From: Burkholderiaceae bacterium
Lineage (GTDB): Bacteria; Pseudomonadota; Gammaproteobacteria; Burkholderiales; Burkholderiaceae_C
NCBI GenBank assembly: GCA_913776825.1
Contig: CAJYPV010000027.1
Location: 1 to 64,000, forward strand
Direction of reading: 5' to 3'
DNA length: 64,000 nt
Below are positions 18,401-25,781 of this stretch, piece after piece. Both the position numbers and the translations under genes were made by a program. The number at the start of each line of letters is the position of its first letter. Position 1 is the first letter of the stretch. The notes under the pieces are model-generated. The model had not been told where the DNA came from and did no database searches. It worked only from the letters and a program-made list of their open reading frames with translations.

Positions 18401-19254
18401 CGCAGGTGGTGGTGCTGCGCTACGGCGACCGCAAGGTCGCGGTGCCGGCCTCGCTGATGCTGTCGGTGCAGCGCCTGAGCGCGGAACAGGTCGAGAAGGC
18501 CTATGTCGACGGCGTGCTGCCGGCGGCCGGCGAGAAGCTGCCGTTCTACTGGCTCGGCGGCCTGATGAACCAGAGCGAACGCGGCACGGCCCAGGGCAAG
18601 ACCCTGCCGGTGGTGCTGGTTCACAGCGCCCAGCAGCGTCTGGCGCTGCATGTGGACGAAGTGCTCGGCAATCAGGAAGTCGTGATCAAGAACCTCGGCC
18701 CGCAGCTGATGCAGGTGCCGGGTCTGGCGGGCATCAGCCTGCTGGCCTCGGGCGACGTGGCGCTGATCTACAACCCGGTGGCGCTGGCCAACCGCTATGG
18801 CCATGCCGCGCAGCAGCGCGTGCATGACCGCGCGGAAGCCGCTCGCCAGGAAGTGGTCGCGGCCGCCTCGACGGTGCCGCTGGCGCCGCTGGTGATGGTG
18901 GTCGACGACTCGCTGACGGTGCGTCGCGTGACCCAGCGCCTGCTGGAGCGTGAAGGCTACCGTGTGCTGCTGGCCAAGGACGGCCTGGATGCGATGGAAC
19001 GACTGGCGGGCGATGAACTGCCGCGCGTCGTGCTGTCCGACATCGAGATGCCGCGCATGGACGGCTTCGACCTGGTGCGCAACCTGCGGGCGGATGCTCG
19101 TCTGGCGGCCCTGCCCGTGATCATGATCACCTCTCGCATCGCGCAAAAACACCGCGACTATGCGCAGCAATTGGGTGTTGATGATTATTTGGGCAAGCCT
19201 TACGACGAAGACCACCTTCTGGGACTCATCGCTCGATACACTTCGCAGCACTGA
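12451..19254 (+). CDS. pilL: Hybrid chemotaxis kinase PilL/ChpA with several Hpt domains
   Basis: A 2267-residue CheA-type kinase that controls PilG and PilH in the type IV pilus pathway. N-terminal Hpt-like modules include one with His66 (MHQAAGVL) and a His-less one near 491 (QTMRGVFSVLGL). Canonical Hpt sites are His741 (FHTLKGSSRM) and His1396 (LHTFKGGARLAG). Another at His1213 reads HGLAGSA, with the usual Lys replaced by Ala. Long Ala/Pro/Val/Glu-rich linkers fill about 831-1160 and 1460-1630. The catalytic part has N-box Asn1851 (LLRNSVVHG), DDGAG at 1891-1895 and GRGVGMD from 1942. A CheW domain follows, then a receiver with phospho-acceptor Asp2197. It ends the pil cluster, 63 bp before the diguanylate cyclase. 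Confidence 0.93.
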   Translation: MDLSRESEFPADLSPLAWVQEELRRTLESVHKALRRVLRDTDARASTLGGDSQPSPALQGAAQQMHQAAGVLSVVSLPAAAQLLRAAEATLFRLAEAPATVSVAEVEAVERADFAVLAFIAKTLAGGQPSSLALFPAYQALQELNGAGRIHPADLWTQEFRWRELPVDPAVRALTPEQMRAPFEALLLKQMRSPAPGQGQLLSDLCAGLALTQTQPHARTLWMLASGQFEAQSRGLLPVDTLVKRLGSRLLAQLRAGSDAAPSERLAKDLLFFAAAAKHPEPGTAPRLEAVQRAFGLIETPVVDYRDDALGRIDPTWVQNAKRRVATAKESWGSAAEGETHRLGGLDEQFAGVAESLAKLFPSGDVLGDTLRRAVVATLRSGRAPEPTLAMEIATAMLYLEAALEDEAFDQPEQAERVKSLSRRIESVGHGEAPEPLEAWMEELYRRVADRQTLGSVVHELRASLSEVERQCDEYFRDPTKRDLLIPVPGQLQTMRGVFSVLGLTQGAQAALRMRDQVDELAQTEVDPSLPGPRAQFDRLANNLGALGFLIDMVSVQPQLAKRMFRFDDETGLLQSLVGRESEQAAREEEPVAEAPAPQLIDQLQATAQAVAQGDRSAQDLARDLERISQEARANDELGLAQAAQQAQQQLLSAGPDADSVGTDAAQSLQQFIEAAAPVLPPPPPPSAPIPQAEEAIDEEMLGIFLEEAAEVVETARAAMAVLARDSANREELTTVRRAFHTLKGSSRMVGLNEFGEAGWACEQLYNHRLSEHPQADADLLRFSNEALETFQAWAAAIGEKRPHGYHSAPIRAAADSLRLNNRYLSLQDAMAAAPAPVPAPAPAPAVVAAPVVAAAPVVAAPEIIELAELPPVLDVVDAVDVPEVAEVVEVLEAPDAPTLPELVDVPALADIPTLADVPSPIDVLAAPVAVPAPAAVPALSTDELPPLTLPSLDDTPSTDALSLDLEPVAAPELTEPVPALDVALDLPALGAESADALSLDAIPPVAEVTESLEMPAGWPDDVAIVEVEATEPAPLDEVAELPVSFDEPTVEMLDLSDLDITPETDAAAPVDVSVEAPAAPLESVDLMLDLSEELVSAAAPAAPEAPAEPPPFTDEPPLDLSFTTTELDHPAPAAPVLSLVAGTALEQAKASEEPEENDDGVKVIGPLRISITLFNIFLNEADERSRRLQVELSEWALLPQSQLPPEAEALAHGLAGSAATVGFDDLSTLSRALEHALGRAQGHQVADPALFQRGADEIRRLLHQFAAGFLKEVDAELLAQLQLFQPGAPLPEDAGDSDEGLLKMSLDEVSTASQGIHPAFAVHPASSLPAFEAAAEAAANEDFEVNLPDQIDPELMPIFEEEAEDLLRELHASLREWAAQPQDTGRAAASMRVLHTFKGGARLAGAMRIGEQAHGLESQIERLSGDGNAQLEQLMSLQDEADALEQSFVTLQRDWRNPAPVAAPIAAPVAAPVAAAPVVAAPAPVVAPEPVAPVVPVVEAIEPPVEGSDAIAAPEAVAEPEVIEVAETLEVAEVAEIVEVPVVAELTPEPAPVVEAPEPAVIDAPVMTEVVERAPIQTLDDVVEMPAPVAAADVVELAEPMDVPVLDAVAEPVVPAPVAALPAHVPPPADIDIDWAHFSEAAVLGQPMESAPVAPAAQVRVRGVLLERMAALSGEVSIRRARLESELGQMRTSLSDLDDNLERLRTQLRELELQAEARIAARQEAAQATGKDFDPLEFDRYTRFQELTRMLAESVNDVATVQRGLQRNVAAGEDELAAQSRLTRELQDDLLRTRMVEFDSSLAERLHRVVRQAARESGKQAQLEIRGGGVELDRSVLERLTGAFEHLLRNSVVHGIETPQQRQSVQKAPIGRITLSLHQEGNEIQVRFADDGAGLNLARIRARGESQGLISAGQSLTDTQLMELIYEPGFSTAESLTEMAGRGVGMDVVRSEVNTLGGYVITESTPGQGASFELRVPLTTALTQVVVLRYGDRKVAVPASLMLSVQRLSAEQVEKAYVDGVLPAAGEKLPFYWLGGLMNQSERGTAQGKTLPVVLVHSAQQRLALHVDEVLGNQEVVIKNLGPQLMQVPGLAGISLLASGDVALIYNPVALANRYGHAAQQRVHDRAEAARQEVVAAASTVPLAPLVMVVDDSLTVRRVTQRLLEREGYRVLLAKDGLDAMERLAGDELPRVVLSDIEMPRMDGFDLVRNLRADARLAALPVIMITSRIAQKHRDYAQQLGVDDYLGKPYDEDHLLGLIARYTSQH

Positions 19255-19317
19255 ACCGGCCATCCGGCCCAGTCGTAGCGTCCGGCGTTTCGGGCGCAGG
19301 TTGAGCGTAGCCGCCAT

Positions 19318-20358
19318 ATGTCTGAGGTCGTTGAGCATCTCGCCGAATTGACAGGATTTCGTGACCGGGACGTCATGGACGTCACCCTGGTCACGGCCCT
19401 GCGGGACCTGCTCACGGGACCCGCCTCCGTGGCGATTTATCGCTGCGTGGGCGAGCCCGGCCAGCAACGCTGGCTGACCCGCGCCCGGCTGCGCGCCACC
19501 GACACGGTGGCCACCGCCGACTCGCTCTGGGTCGATCCGGATGCGCTGCCCCGACTGGCGGATCACGCCCGCCGCCTGCAATGCCTGACCGAGCGCACGG
19601 TGCTGCAGGACAAGGACGGCGATCAGTGGCTGACCATGTTCCCGCTGGCCACCGAACGCGATGTGATCGGTGTGCTGGAGGTCCACACGGCCAACCGGCC
19701 CAAGGCCTCCGCCCAGCGCATGATCGCCAGCGTGCTGCGGATCTATCACAACTTCCAGGGCCTGCTGGACTACAGCGAGCGCGACACGCTGACCGGCCTG
19801 CTCAACCGCAAGACCTTCGACGAGAGCTTCCTCAAGGCCGTCTCCGAGCTGCCGCTGCGTCCGCAGCACAGCGGTGCCAACGAGGAACGCCGCCATGCGG
19901 AAGTCCATCCGCGCTACTGGCTGGGCGTGCTCGACATCGATCACTTCAAGTCCATCAATGACCGCTTCGGCCATTTGATCGGCGATGAAGTGCTGCTGCT
20001 GCTCTCGCGCCTGATGCGCAGCAGCTTCCGCTTCAACGATCTGCTCTATCGCTTCGGTGGCGAGGAATTCGTGGTGCTGATGCGCTGCGAGGACGAAGAC
20101 GATGCGGCGCATGCCTTCGAGCGCTTCCGTCACAACACCGAGCACTACGCCTTCCCGCAGGTCGGCCGCATCACGGTGAGCATCGGCTTCACCCAGATCC
20201 GCGCCGGCGATTCCCCGGCCGGCGCCTTCGAGCGCGCCGACAAGGCCGTCTACCACGCCAAGGGCGCGGGCCGGAATCAGGTGCAAAGCCACGCCACGCT
20301 GGTCGCGCAAGGGCGCATGTCGGAAGCGAATCACCTCAGCGACGTCGAGCTGTTCTAA
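19318..20358 (+). CDS. GGDEF diguanylate cyclase
   Basis: A 346-residue soluble protein. The N-terminal 155 residues resemble a GAF-type sensor fold (about 30-140). The C-terminal GGDEF domain has the active-site signature GGEEF at 247-251, the DIDHFKSINDRFGHLIGDE segment, and an RxxD product-inhibition site (RFND, 238-241) at the correct five-residue spacing. It should therefore make c-di-GMP from GTP and be feedback inhibited. There is no membrane segment. It starts 63 bp after pilL on the same strand and may be cotranscribed, which would link surface sensing to c-di-GMP. The sensed ligand is unknown. Confidence 0.9.
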   Translation: MSEVVEHLAELTGFRDRDVMDVTLVTALRDLLTGPASVAIYRCVGEPGQQRWLTRARLRATDTVATADSLWVDPDALPRLADHARRLQCLTERTVLQDKDGDQWLTMFPLATERDVIGVLEVHTANRPKASAQRMIASVLRIYHNFQGLLDYSERDTLTGLLNRKTFDESFLKAVSELPLRPQHSGANEERRHAEVHPRYWLGVLDIDHFKSINDRFGHLIGDEVLLLLSRLMRSSFRFNDLLYRFGGEEFVVLMRCEDEDDAAHAFERFRHNTEHYAFPQVGRITVSIGFTQIRAGDSPAGAFERADKAVYHAKGAGRNQVQSHATLVAQGRMSEANHLSDVELF

Positions 20359-20503
20359 GCTGGCGCGATGGCCGGACCTCTCCGGCATCGGTGGTTTCGT
20401 GATGACGATGTCGGTACGAGCACGCTTCCTTCGCCTGACCCGCCACGGCGGTCGGCCCATCTCACTTCACCGCCCAGGCGGTCCCGCCGTTGAGCGCGAA
20501 CGG

Positions 20504-21553
20504 ATGCACCTCGCCTGTGGCCGATGGCTCCGCAGCGTCGGACTGGGTGGGCTGCTGGCCGCGCTGCTGACCGGCTGCGCCGGGCAGCGTCCGCCACCGC
20601 TGGAAGCCGACATCCCCGCCGTGCCCGGCATTCAAGCCGCGGACGATGGCTCCCACCACTGGCAGGACTTCGACTGGCATGACGCCTCGCGCGGCCGCGC
20701 CGTGCCGGTGCGGATCTACTGGCCCGACGGCGCGGCGCCGGCGGCGGGATGGCCGGTGATCGTTTTCTCCCACGGCATGGGCGGCACGCGACGCGGCTAC
20801 AGCTATCTCGGGCGCTATTGGGCCTCGCAAGGCGTGGTCGCGATGCATGTGCAGCATGTGGGCAGTGACCGCCGACTGTGGGACGGCGGCTTCTCCTGGA
20901 CGAATTCCCTGACGCTGGTGAGGCGCCTGCAGCAGGCCGCGCAGCCGGGCGAGGCGATCGACCGCACCCGAGACATGCGCTTCGCGCTCGATCAATTGCT
21001 GGCGAGTCCGCTCGCGCCGCAATTAGATCGGCAGCGCATCGTGGCGGCCGGTCATTCCTATGGCGCCAACACCAGTCTGCTGCTGGCGGGCGCGCAGGTG
21101 CCGGATGCGCAGCGATTCGGCGTCGACGATTCGCGCCTGGCGCTGCGGGATCCCCGTATCCGCGCTGCGATCCTGATCTCCGCGCCGCCGTTCTATGGCG
21201 AAGGCGACCCGACGCCGATCGTCGGCCCGATCGGCATCCCCACGCTGCACATCAGCGCCACGCTCGATGAGATCCGCATTCCCGGCTACTACTCGGGCGC
21301 GGAGGACCGCGTGCAGTTGTTCGATGCGATCGGTGGATCGAAGAAGGCGCTGGCGCTGTTCAGCGGCGGCTCGCACAGCATGTTCACCGACCGCTTGAAC
21401 ACGGGCGGCGAGACGCTCAATCCGCAGGTCAAGCGGGCCACGCGCGAGCTCAGCCTGGCGTATCTGCGGCTGGTCTTCGATGGCCAGGACGCACCGCTCA
21501 AGGACTGGCAACGGCGCCATGCCGAGCTGCTCGCGCGGTGGCAGGCGCCCTGA
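20504..21553 (+). CDS. Lipoprotein alpha/beta hydrolase (dienelactone/PAF-acetylhydrolase-like)
   Basis: A predicted 349-residue secreted lipoprotein. The N terminus has a basic/hydrophobic signal ending in the lipobox LLTGC. The alpha/beta-hydrolase fold shows the oxyanion strand VIVFSHGMGGTRRGY, the nucleophile elbow GHSYG (Ser185) and a C-terminal His in GGSHSMFTD. The YWASQGVVAMHVQHVGSD stretch resembles PAF-acetylhydrolase/dienelactone-hydrolase-like esterases. The natural substrate is unknown. The frame is open from 20399, but the ATG at 20504 directly precedes the signal sequence and is preferred. It is followed by a 434-bp region without genes. Confidence 0.82.
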   Translation: MHLACGRWLRSVGLGGLLAALLTGCAGQRPPPLEADIPAVPGIQAADDGSHHWQDFDWHDASRGRAVPVRIYWPDGAAPAAGWPVIVFSHGMGGTRRGYSYLGRYWASQGVVAMHVQHVGSDRRLWDGGFSWTNSLTLVRRLQQAAQPGEAIDRTRDMRFALDQLLASPLAPQLDRQRIVAAGHSYGANTSLLLAGAQVPDAQRFGVDDSRLALRDPRIRAAILISAPPFYGEGDPTPIVGPIGIPTLHISATLDEIRIPGYYSGAEDRVQLFDAIGGSKKALALFSGGSHSMFTDRLNTGGETLNPQVKRATRELSLAYLRLVFDGQDAPLKDWQRRHAELLARWQAP

Positions 21554-21987
21554 CGTACTGACGTACAGCGGGTGCCTAGCTGACGCTCTGATGACGCGCC
21601 TTGTTGACGCTGCGCACGTCTTCCAGCGCCGTTGCCGCCCCCGATTCCGGCGACGCGCGACGAAGCTGAGCGCCCCGCGTGATGCGTGGGTGGCGGCCTC
21701 GTATCGCCGCAAGGACTGACCCCATGCCGGACGCCGTCCGCCAGCCCGCACACATTTTTGCGCGTGCAGGCGCTCATGTGGGTGCGGGCTTGCTTTTCTT
21801 TACAAGCCCCTCTAGCGTAGGGGTACGCGGGCCATCCGATGGGAGGGTGCCGCGCCAAAGAGATCAAAGAGAGAAAGCAGTCAGGTGGGCGCCCACGCCG
21901 ATGTCATCACCTCATCCCGTCATTCAGCCATCGCTGCGTCGATGGCGGCAGTGATCGCTTGAGAGCTCAAGGCGGAGCGTCTGCGGG
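21554..21987. other. Intergenic region with two overlapping hairpins
   Basis: No supported gene. TGACGTAC is repeated in tandem at 21551-21566, overlapping the hydrolase stop codon. GGGCTTG (21785-21791) pairs with CAAGCCC (21802-21808), and CCCCT (21806-21810) pairs with AGGGG (21818-21822). The two stems share three C residues and cannot form together. The region presumably holds the promoter of the histidine kinase gene that starts at 21988; no clear -35/-10 pair was seen. Confidence 0.5.
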
Positions 21988-23454
21988 ATGGTTCGAGCGG
22001 ATCGCAAGATCCTGTCATACATGCGCTTGCTGACTTTCCCGGTCGCAGTGGCCATGCTGCTGGCCGGATGCGTGGCCTTCATGGGCACGGCTTACAGCGG
22101 GTATCGAAGCCTGGGCGAATTGACGCGCCAGGAGAACGTGCGCGCCGATGCGCTGCGGACGCAGGTGCTGATCGGTCGCGTCTACAACCTGCTGGTGGAC
22201 CTCGAAACCGGTCAGCGCGGCTTCCTGATGACCGGCGATGTCAGCTTCCTCGCGCCCTATGAGCGCGCGGTGCGCGAGCTCGATGCCCGCTATCACGAGC
22301 TCAAGCGCACGCTGGCGGTCTCCGGCGATGCGCAGACGCAGGCGTTTGAACGCCTGGACGGCTTCATCGCCGATCGCCGCGTGCAGGTGGAGCAGAACAT
22401 CGAGAGCCGCTGGCGACTGGGCGCGGCTGCGCTGCAGGATCTGCAGGGCTGGGTCGCCGGCAAGCAGTTGATGGATGAGATCCGCGGCGAGATGGAGCGG
22501 CTCGATTCCTTGCAGCGTCGCCGCGTGACCGACATCGAGCGCGCGGTCGCCCAGCAGCAGGAGCGCACCCGCTTGCTGGCCGAGATCCTGCCGGTCGTCG
22601 GCGGTCTGCTGGTGATGGCGGCGATGGCGGCGCTCTGGGCGGAGCGCAAGCGCCGCGATCTGGCGGAACGCGCGCTGCGCCAAAGCCATGCGCAGTTGGA
22701 AGACGCGGTGCAGGCCCGCACCCGGGAACTCAGCGGTGCGCTGGACCGCATCCAGAGCTTCGCCGCCGAGCTGGATCGCAGCGTCGAGGCCGAGCGCCGC
22801 CGCCTGGCGCGCGAGGTGCATGACCAGCTCGGTCAGTTGGGCACGGCCGGCAAGATGCTGGTGCTGTCGCTGGCCCGCAAGATGGCGCCGGCGAAGGAAG
22901 CGCTGCTCGATGAAATGCTCACCATCGCCGACGAAGTGATCGGCGCAGCCCGCCGCATCGCGTCCAGCCTGCGTCCGCCTCTGCTCGATGATTTCGGCTT
23001 CGCTGCGGCGGTGCAGCATTACGTCAAGGGCCTGGAGCGGCAAAGCGGCCTCGTCGTCATGGTCGATCTGGCCCCGGACGAAGCCCTGACCAGCGAGCAG
23101 CACAATCAGCTGTTCCGCCTGCTGCAGGAGGCTGCCACCAATGTGCTGCGCCATGCGCAGGCGCAGCATCTGACCATCGAATCCCGCCTGGAACACGGCG
23201 AGTACCGCCTGCGCATCGAGGACGACGGCATCGGCCCGGGCCCGGTGCGCGCCGATGCCTCCGGTCTGCGTAACATGCGGGAGCGCGCGGTACTGGCCGG
23301 CGGGCGAATGGACTTTGGACCGGCGCCGCAGGGCGGCACCCGGATTGACGTATCGGTGCCGCTGCAGGATGCAGGCGGCGAACAGGCATCGCCGGAGCCA
23401 GCACCCGCTCGCTTCGACAAGGAGGAGGGCTGGGATGAGGTTTCTGATCGTTGA
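21988..23454 (+). CDS. CHASE3 sensor histidine kinase (NarL-type partner)
   Basis: A 488-residue membrane kinase. A first membrane helix (about 13-35) is followed by an extracytoplasmic CHASE3 domain (about 45-180; LLVDLETGQRGFLMTGD is its hallmark). A second membrane helix lies at about 195-215, then a coiled-coil linker. The HisKA_3 domain has phospho-acceptor His278 in AREVHDQLGQ, and the ATPase domain has NVLRHAQAQ and DDGIGPG. The HisKA_3 type pairs with LuxR-type regulators, and one follows with a 20-bp overlap. The stimulus is unknown; CHASE3 domains sense diverse extracellular signals. Confidence 0.92.
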   Translation: MVRADRKILSYMRLLTFPVAVAMLLAGCVAFMGTAYSGYRSLGELTRQENVRADALRTQVLIGRVYNLLVDLETGQRGFLMTGDVSFLAPYERAVRELDARYHELKRTLAVSGDAQTQAFERLDGFIADRRVQVEQNIESRWRLGAAALQDLQGWVAGKQLMDEIRGEMERLDSLQRRRVTDIERAVAQQQERTRLLAEILPVVGGLLVMAAMAALWAERKRRDLAERALRQSHAQLEDAVQARTRELSGALDRIQSFAAELDRSVEAERRRLAREVHDQLGQLGTAGKMLVLSLARKMAPAKEALLDEMLTIADEVIGAARRIASSLRPPLLDDFGFAAAVQHYVKGLERQSGLVVMVDLAPDEALTSEQHNQLFRLLQEAATNVLRHAQAQHLTIESRLEHGEYRLRIEDDGIGPGPVRADASGLRNMRERAVLAGGRMDFGPAPQGGTRIDVSVPLQDAGGEQASPEPAPARFDKEEGWDEVSDR

Positions 23455-24073
23455 CGACCATCCGATCATGCGACTGGGCGTGAAGCAACTGATCCAGGGC
23501 CAATGGCCGCAGGCGCAGATCGACGAGGCCTCCACCATCGCGGAGGCCCTGCAACACGGTCAGGCCAACAAGCCCGATGCGCTGGTGCTGGATCTCTCGC
23601 TGCCGGACGCCAGCGGCACCGAAGGCGCCAACCGCATGCTGCGTGCGCTCAAGGGCGTGCCGGTGCTGGTGCTGAGCCTGAATGCCGAATCCGCCTATGC
23701 GGCGCGGCTGCTGCAGATGGGCGTCTCCGGCTACCTGCCCAAGGACAAGGCCACCGATGAGCTGGTGCTGGCGCTGCAGCGGCTGTTGCAGGGCGGGCGT
23801 TATGTCACCGCCGCGATGGCCGATCATCTGCTGGGCCTGCTCAGCGGCCACACGCCGCAGCAACTGCCCCATGAACAGCTGTCGGCGCAGGAACACCGCG
23901 TGATGCTGCTGATCGCCGCCGGCAAGACCCCGGCGGAAATCGCCGAGACCATGCATCTGTCGGCCAAGACCGTCGGCACCTATCGGGCGCGCATCCTGGA
24001 AAAAACGGGCTGGCGCAACAACACCGAACTGACCAAATACTGCGTGCAGCACGGCCTGACCGACGTGGACTGA
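23435..24073 (+). CDS. NarL/FixJ-family response regulator
   Basis: A 212-residue two-domain regulator. The receiver has Asp7-Asp8, phospho-acceptor Asp53 (LVLDLSLPDASG) and Lys in YLPKDKAT. The C-terminal LuxR helix-turn-helix begins at LSAQEHRVMLLIAAGKT and includes AEIAETMHLSAKTVGTYRARI. The ATG at 23435 has GGAGGAGG upstream and lies within the 3' end of the kinase gene, so translation is coupled. It is the likely partner of the CHASE3 kinase. Its targets could include the adjacent pilus operon, but this is only inferred from position. Confidence 0.93.
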   Translation: MRFLIVDDHPIMRLGVKQLIQGQWPQAQIDEASTIAEALQHGQANKPDALVLDLSLPDASGTEGANRMLRALKGVPVLVLSLNAESAYAARLLQMGVSGYLPKDKATDELVLALQRLLQGGRYVTAAMADHLLGLLSGHTPQQLPHEQLSAQEHRVMLLIAAGKTPAEIAETMHLSAKTVGTYRARILEKTGWRNNTELTKYCVQHGLTDVD

Positions 24074-24242
24074 GCGCCGACCTCGCCACCGCTGGAGCTT
24101 GTAGGTGAATCACCGACCGATCCTGCCGAGCCAGCCCGACAACGCCTTGCGGTCGGCCCTGCTGACCCGTGGTCCGGTCGGGGTCCAAGATCCGTGTCAT
24201 GCCGTCGCATCGAGGCGATGCCGGCGCACGGAGACCCGTCTC

Positions 24243-25127
24243 ATGGACTTTTTCCTCGTCGAGGACTCGGTGGCGATCCGCCGCCTGCTCGCGCGTCGGC
24301 TGGACACGCTGCCCGGAACCCGAGTGGTGGGCGAGGCGGATGCTGCGCCTCAGGCGATCGCGATGATCGACTGGCTGCAGCCGCACACGGTGCTGCTCGA
24401 CATCACGCTGGCGGTGGGAACCGGCCTGGATGTGCTGCGCGAGCTGCGCGCCCGCGGCTTTCGCGGTCGCATCCTGATGCTGAGCCACCACGACCTGGAC
24501 GCCTACCGCGACCTCTGCCTGCAGGCCGGCGCCGATGGCTACTACACCAAGGGCGGCGGTCTGGAAAACCTCTTCACCGATCTGGACGAACTGCTGCAGA
24601 GCGAGCGCGCCAGCGGTCGCCAGACGCGACCGTCCTCGCTGCTGCGCGATCCGGTGACGGGGCTGCTCGGTCAGGTCGCGCTGCTGGAGCGACTCGACCA
24701 GGTGCTCCGCATGCCGTCCCCCGAGCCGCACTGGCTGGCAGTCACCGTGGTGGCGCTGCGCGGGCTGGAATCGCTGGTTCAGTCGAATGGTCTGACCGCC
24801 ACCGCGCCTTTGCTGGTCGACATCGGCCGCCGGCTGGCGCAAGGCACCGGCGCCTCCGACCTGCTGGCCCGGCATGCGGATGAGCAGTTCGCGCTGGTGG
24901 TCAACCGGGTCGCCTCGGCCGAGCAGGCCGATGAACTGGCCGCGCGGCTGAATGCGGCGCTCGATGAGCCGTTCCCGCTCGGCGAGCAATCGTTGAAGCT
25001 GGATTTCGACAGTGGCATGGCGCTGTATCCGCGCGATGCGATTTCCGCCCGCGGCCTGCTGACCCTGGCCGAATCCCGCGCCTTCGGCGCCCGCCTGCCG
25101 GCGAACGGCAGCGCCGTGGTGCATTGA
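24243..25127 (+). CDS. Response regulator with degenerate GGDEF domain
   Basis: A 294-residue protein with an N-terminal receiver (VEDS acidic pair, phospho-acceptor Asp53 in LLDITLAVGTG, Lys in YYTKGGG). The C-terminal half has the diguanylate-cyclase fold outline, beginning DPVTGLLGQVALLERLDQ. The signature position reads RHADEQF instead of GGDEF (about 210-216), and a clear I-site is missing. It should therefore be unable to make c-di-GMP, and may act as a GTP or c-di-GMP sensor or a protein-interaction module. The ATG at 24243 begins the receiver; a longer frame from 24105 is unlikely. The stop codon is only six bases before the first pilin gene, which suggests a shared transcript. Confidence 0.82.
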   Translation: MDFFLVEDSVAIRRLLARRLDTLPGTRVVGEADAAPQAIAMIDWLQPHTVLLDITLAVGTGLDVLRELRARGFRGRILMLSHHDLDAYRDLCLQAGADGYYTKGGGLENLFTDLDELLQSERASGRQTRPSSLLRDPVTGLLGQVALLERLDQVLRMPSPEPHWLAVTVVALRGLESLVQSNGLTATAPLLVDIGRRLAQGTGASDLLARHADEQFALVVNRVASAEQADELAARLNAALDEPFPLGEQSLKLDFDSGMALYPRDAISARGLLTLAESRAFGARLPANGSAVVH

Positions 25128-25133
25128 CGCCGC

Positions 25134-25634
25134 ATGGCCGGGACCACCGCTCGGCTGATGATCTCGGGGATGGCCCTGGCCACCGGATCGGTCACGGCGG
25201 GCACGGCCAGCAACACGATGAATGCCAGCACCACGGTGGTCAGCGCCTGCTCGGTGAATGGCAACACCTTGAACTTCGGCAGTGCGCTCAATCCGGTGGC
25301 GGGCGGCGCGGTGGGCGCGAGCACCAGCCTCACGGTGCAGTGCACCGCGGCCACGCCCTACAGCGTCGCGTTGAATGCGGGCAGCAATGCCGGCGGTGGC
25401 TCGAATTTTGCCGGCCGGGTGCTCAAGAGCGGCAGCTATGCGGTGGGCTATCAGCTGTATCTCAATGCCGGCCTGACGACGATCTGGGGCGATGGCACCG
25501 CCGGCAGCTCGGTCTACAGCGGCACCGGCACCGGGGGTGTGCAGACCCTCACCATCTACGGCAATCTGCCCAGCCTGACCGGCACGGTGCCGGGCGTCTA
25601 CACCGACACCGTCACGGTCACGGTGACGTATTGA
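25134..25634 (+). CDS. Spore coat U domain pilin subunit (major subunit candidate)
   Basis: A 166-residue exported protein of the SCPU family (PF05229), the pilin fold of archaic chaperone-usher (Csu-like) pili. A short signal sequence (about 1-25, AxA-like end) precedes a beta-rich domain with a conserved Cys pair (SACSVNG and VQCTAATP) that probably forms a disulfide. The C-terminal strand GVYTDTVTVTVTY alternates hydrophobic residues, as needed for chaperone and donor-strand pairing. The start has no strong Shine-Dalgarno site and lies six bases after the preceding regulator gene. Together with the chaperone, usher and second SCPU gene downstream it forms a pilus assembly unit. Confidence 0.85.
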   Translation: MAGTTARLMISGMALATGSVTAGTASNTMNASTTVVSACSVNGNTLNFGSALNPVAGGAVGASTSLTVQCTAATPYSVALNAGSNAGGGSNFAGRVLKSGSYAVGYQLYLNAGLTTIWGDGTAGSSVYSGTGTGGVQTLTIYGNLPSLTGTVPGVYTDTVTVTVTY

Positions 25635-25781
25635 GCAGTCAGTGATCGAGCGATCCGGCCGCAGTCATCGATGGCCGGGGGCGCCGACACGGAAACGGTC
25701 ATTGAACGGAGTGAGACGCCAGCGTGCAGGGTGTCGCCTCAGCGCCGGTCGGGCGCATTCGGTCTTCATCACAGGGAGCGC

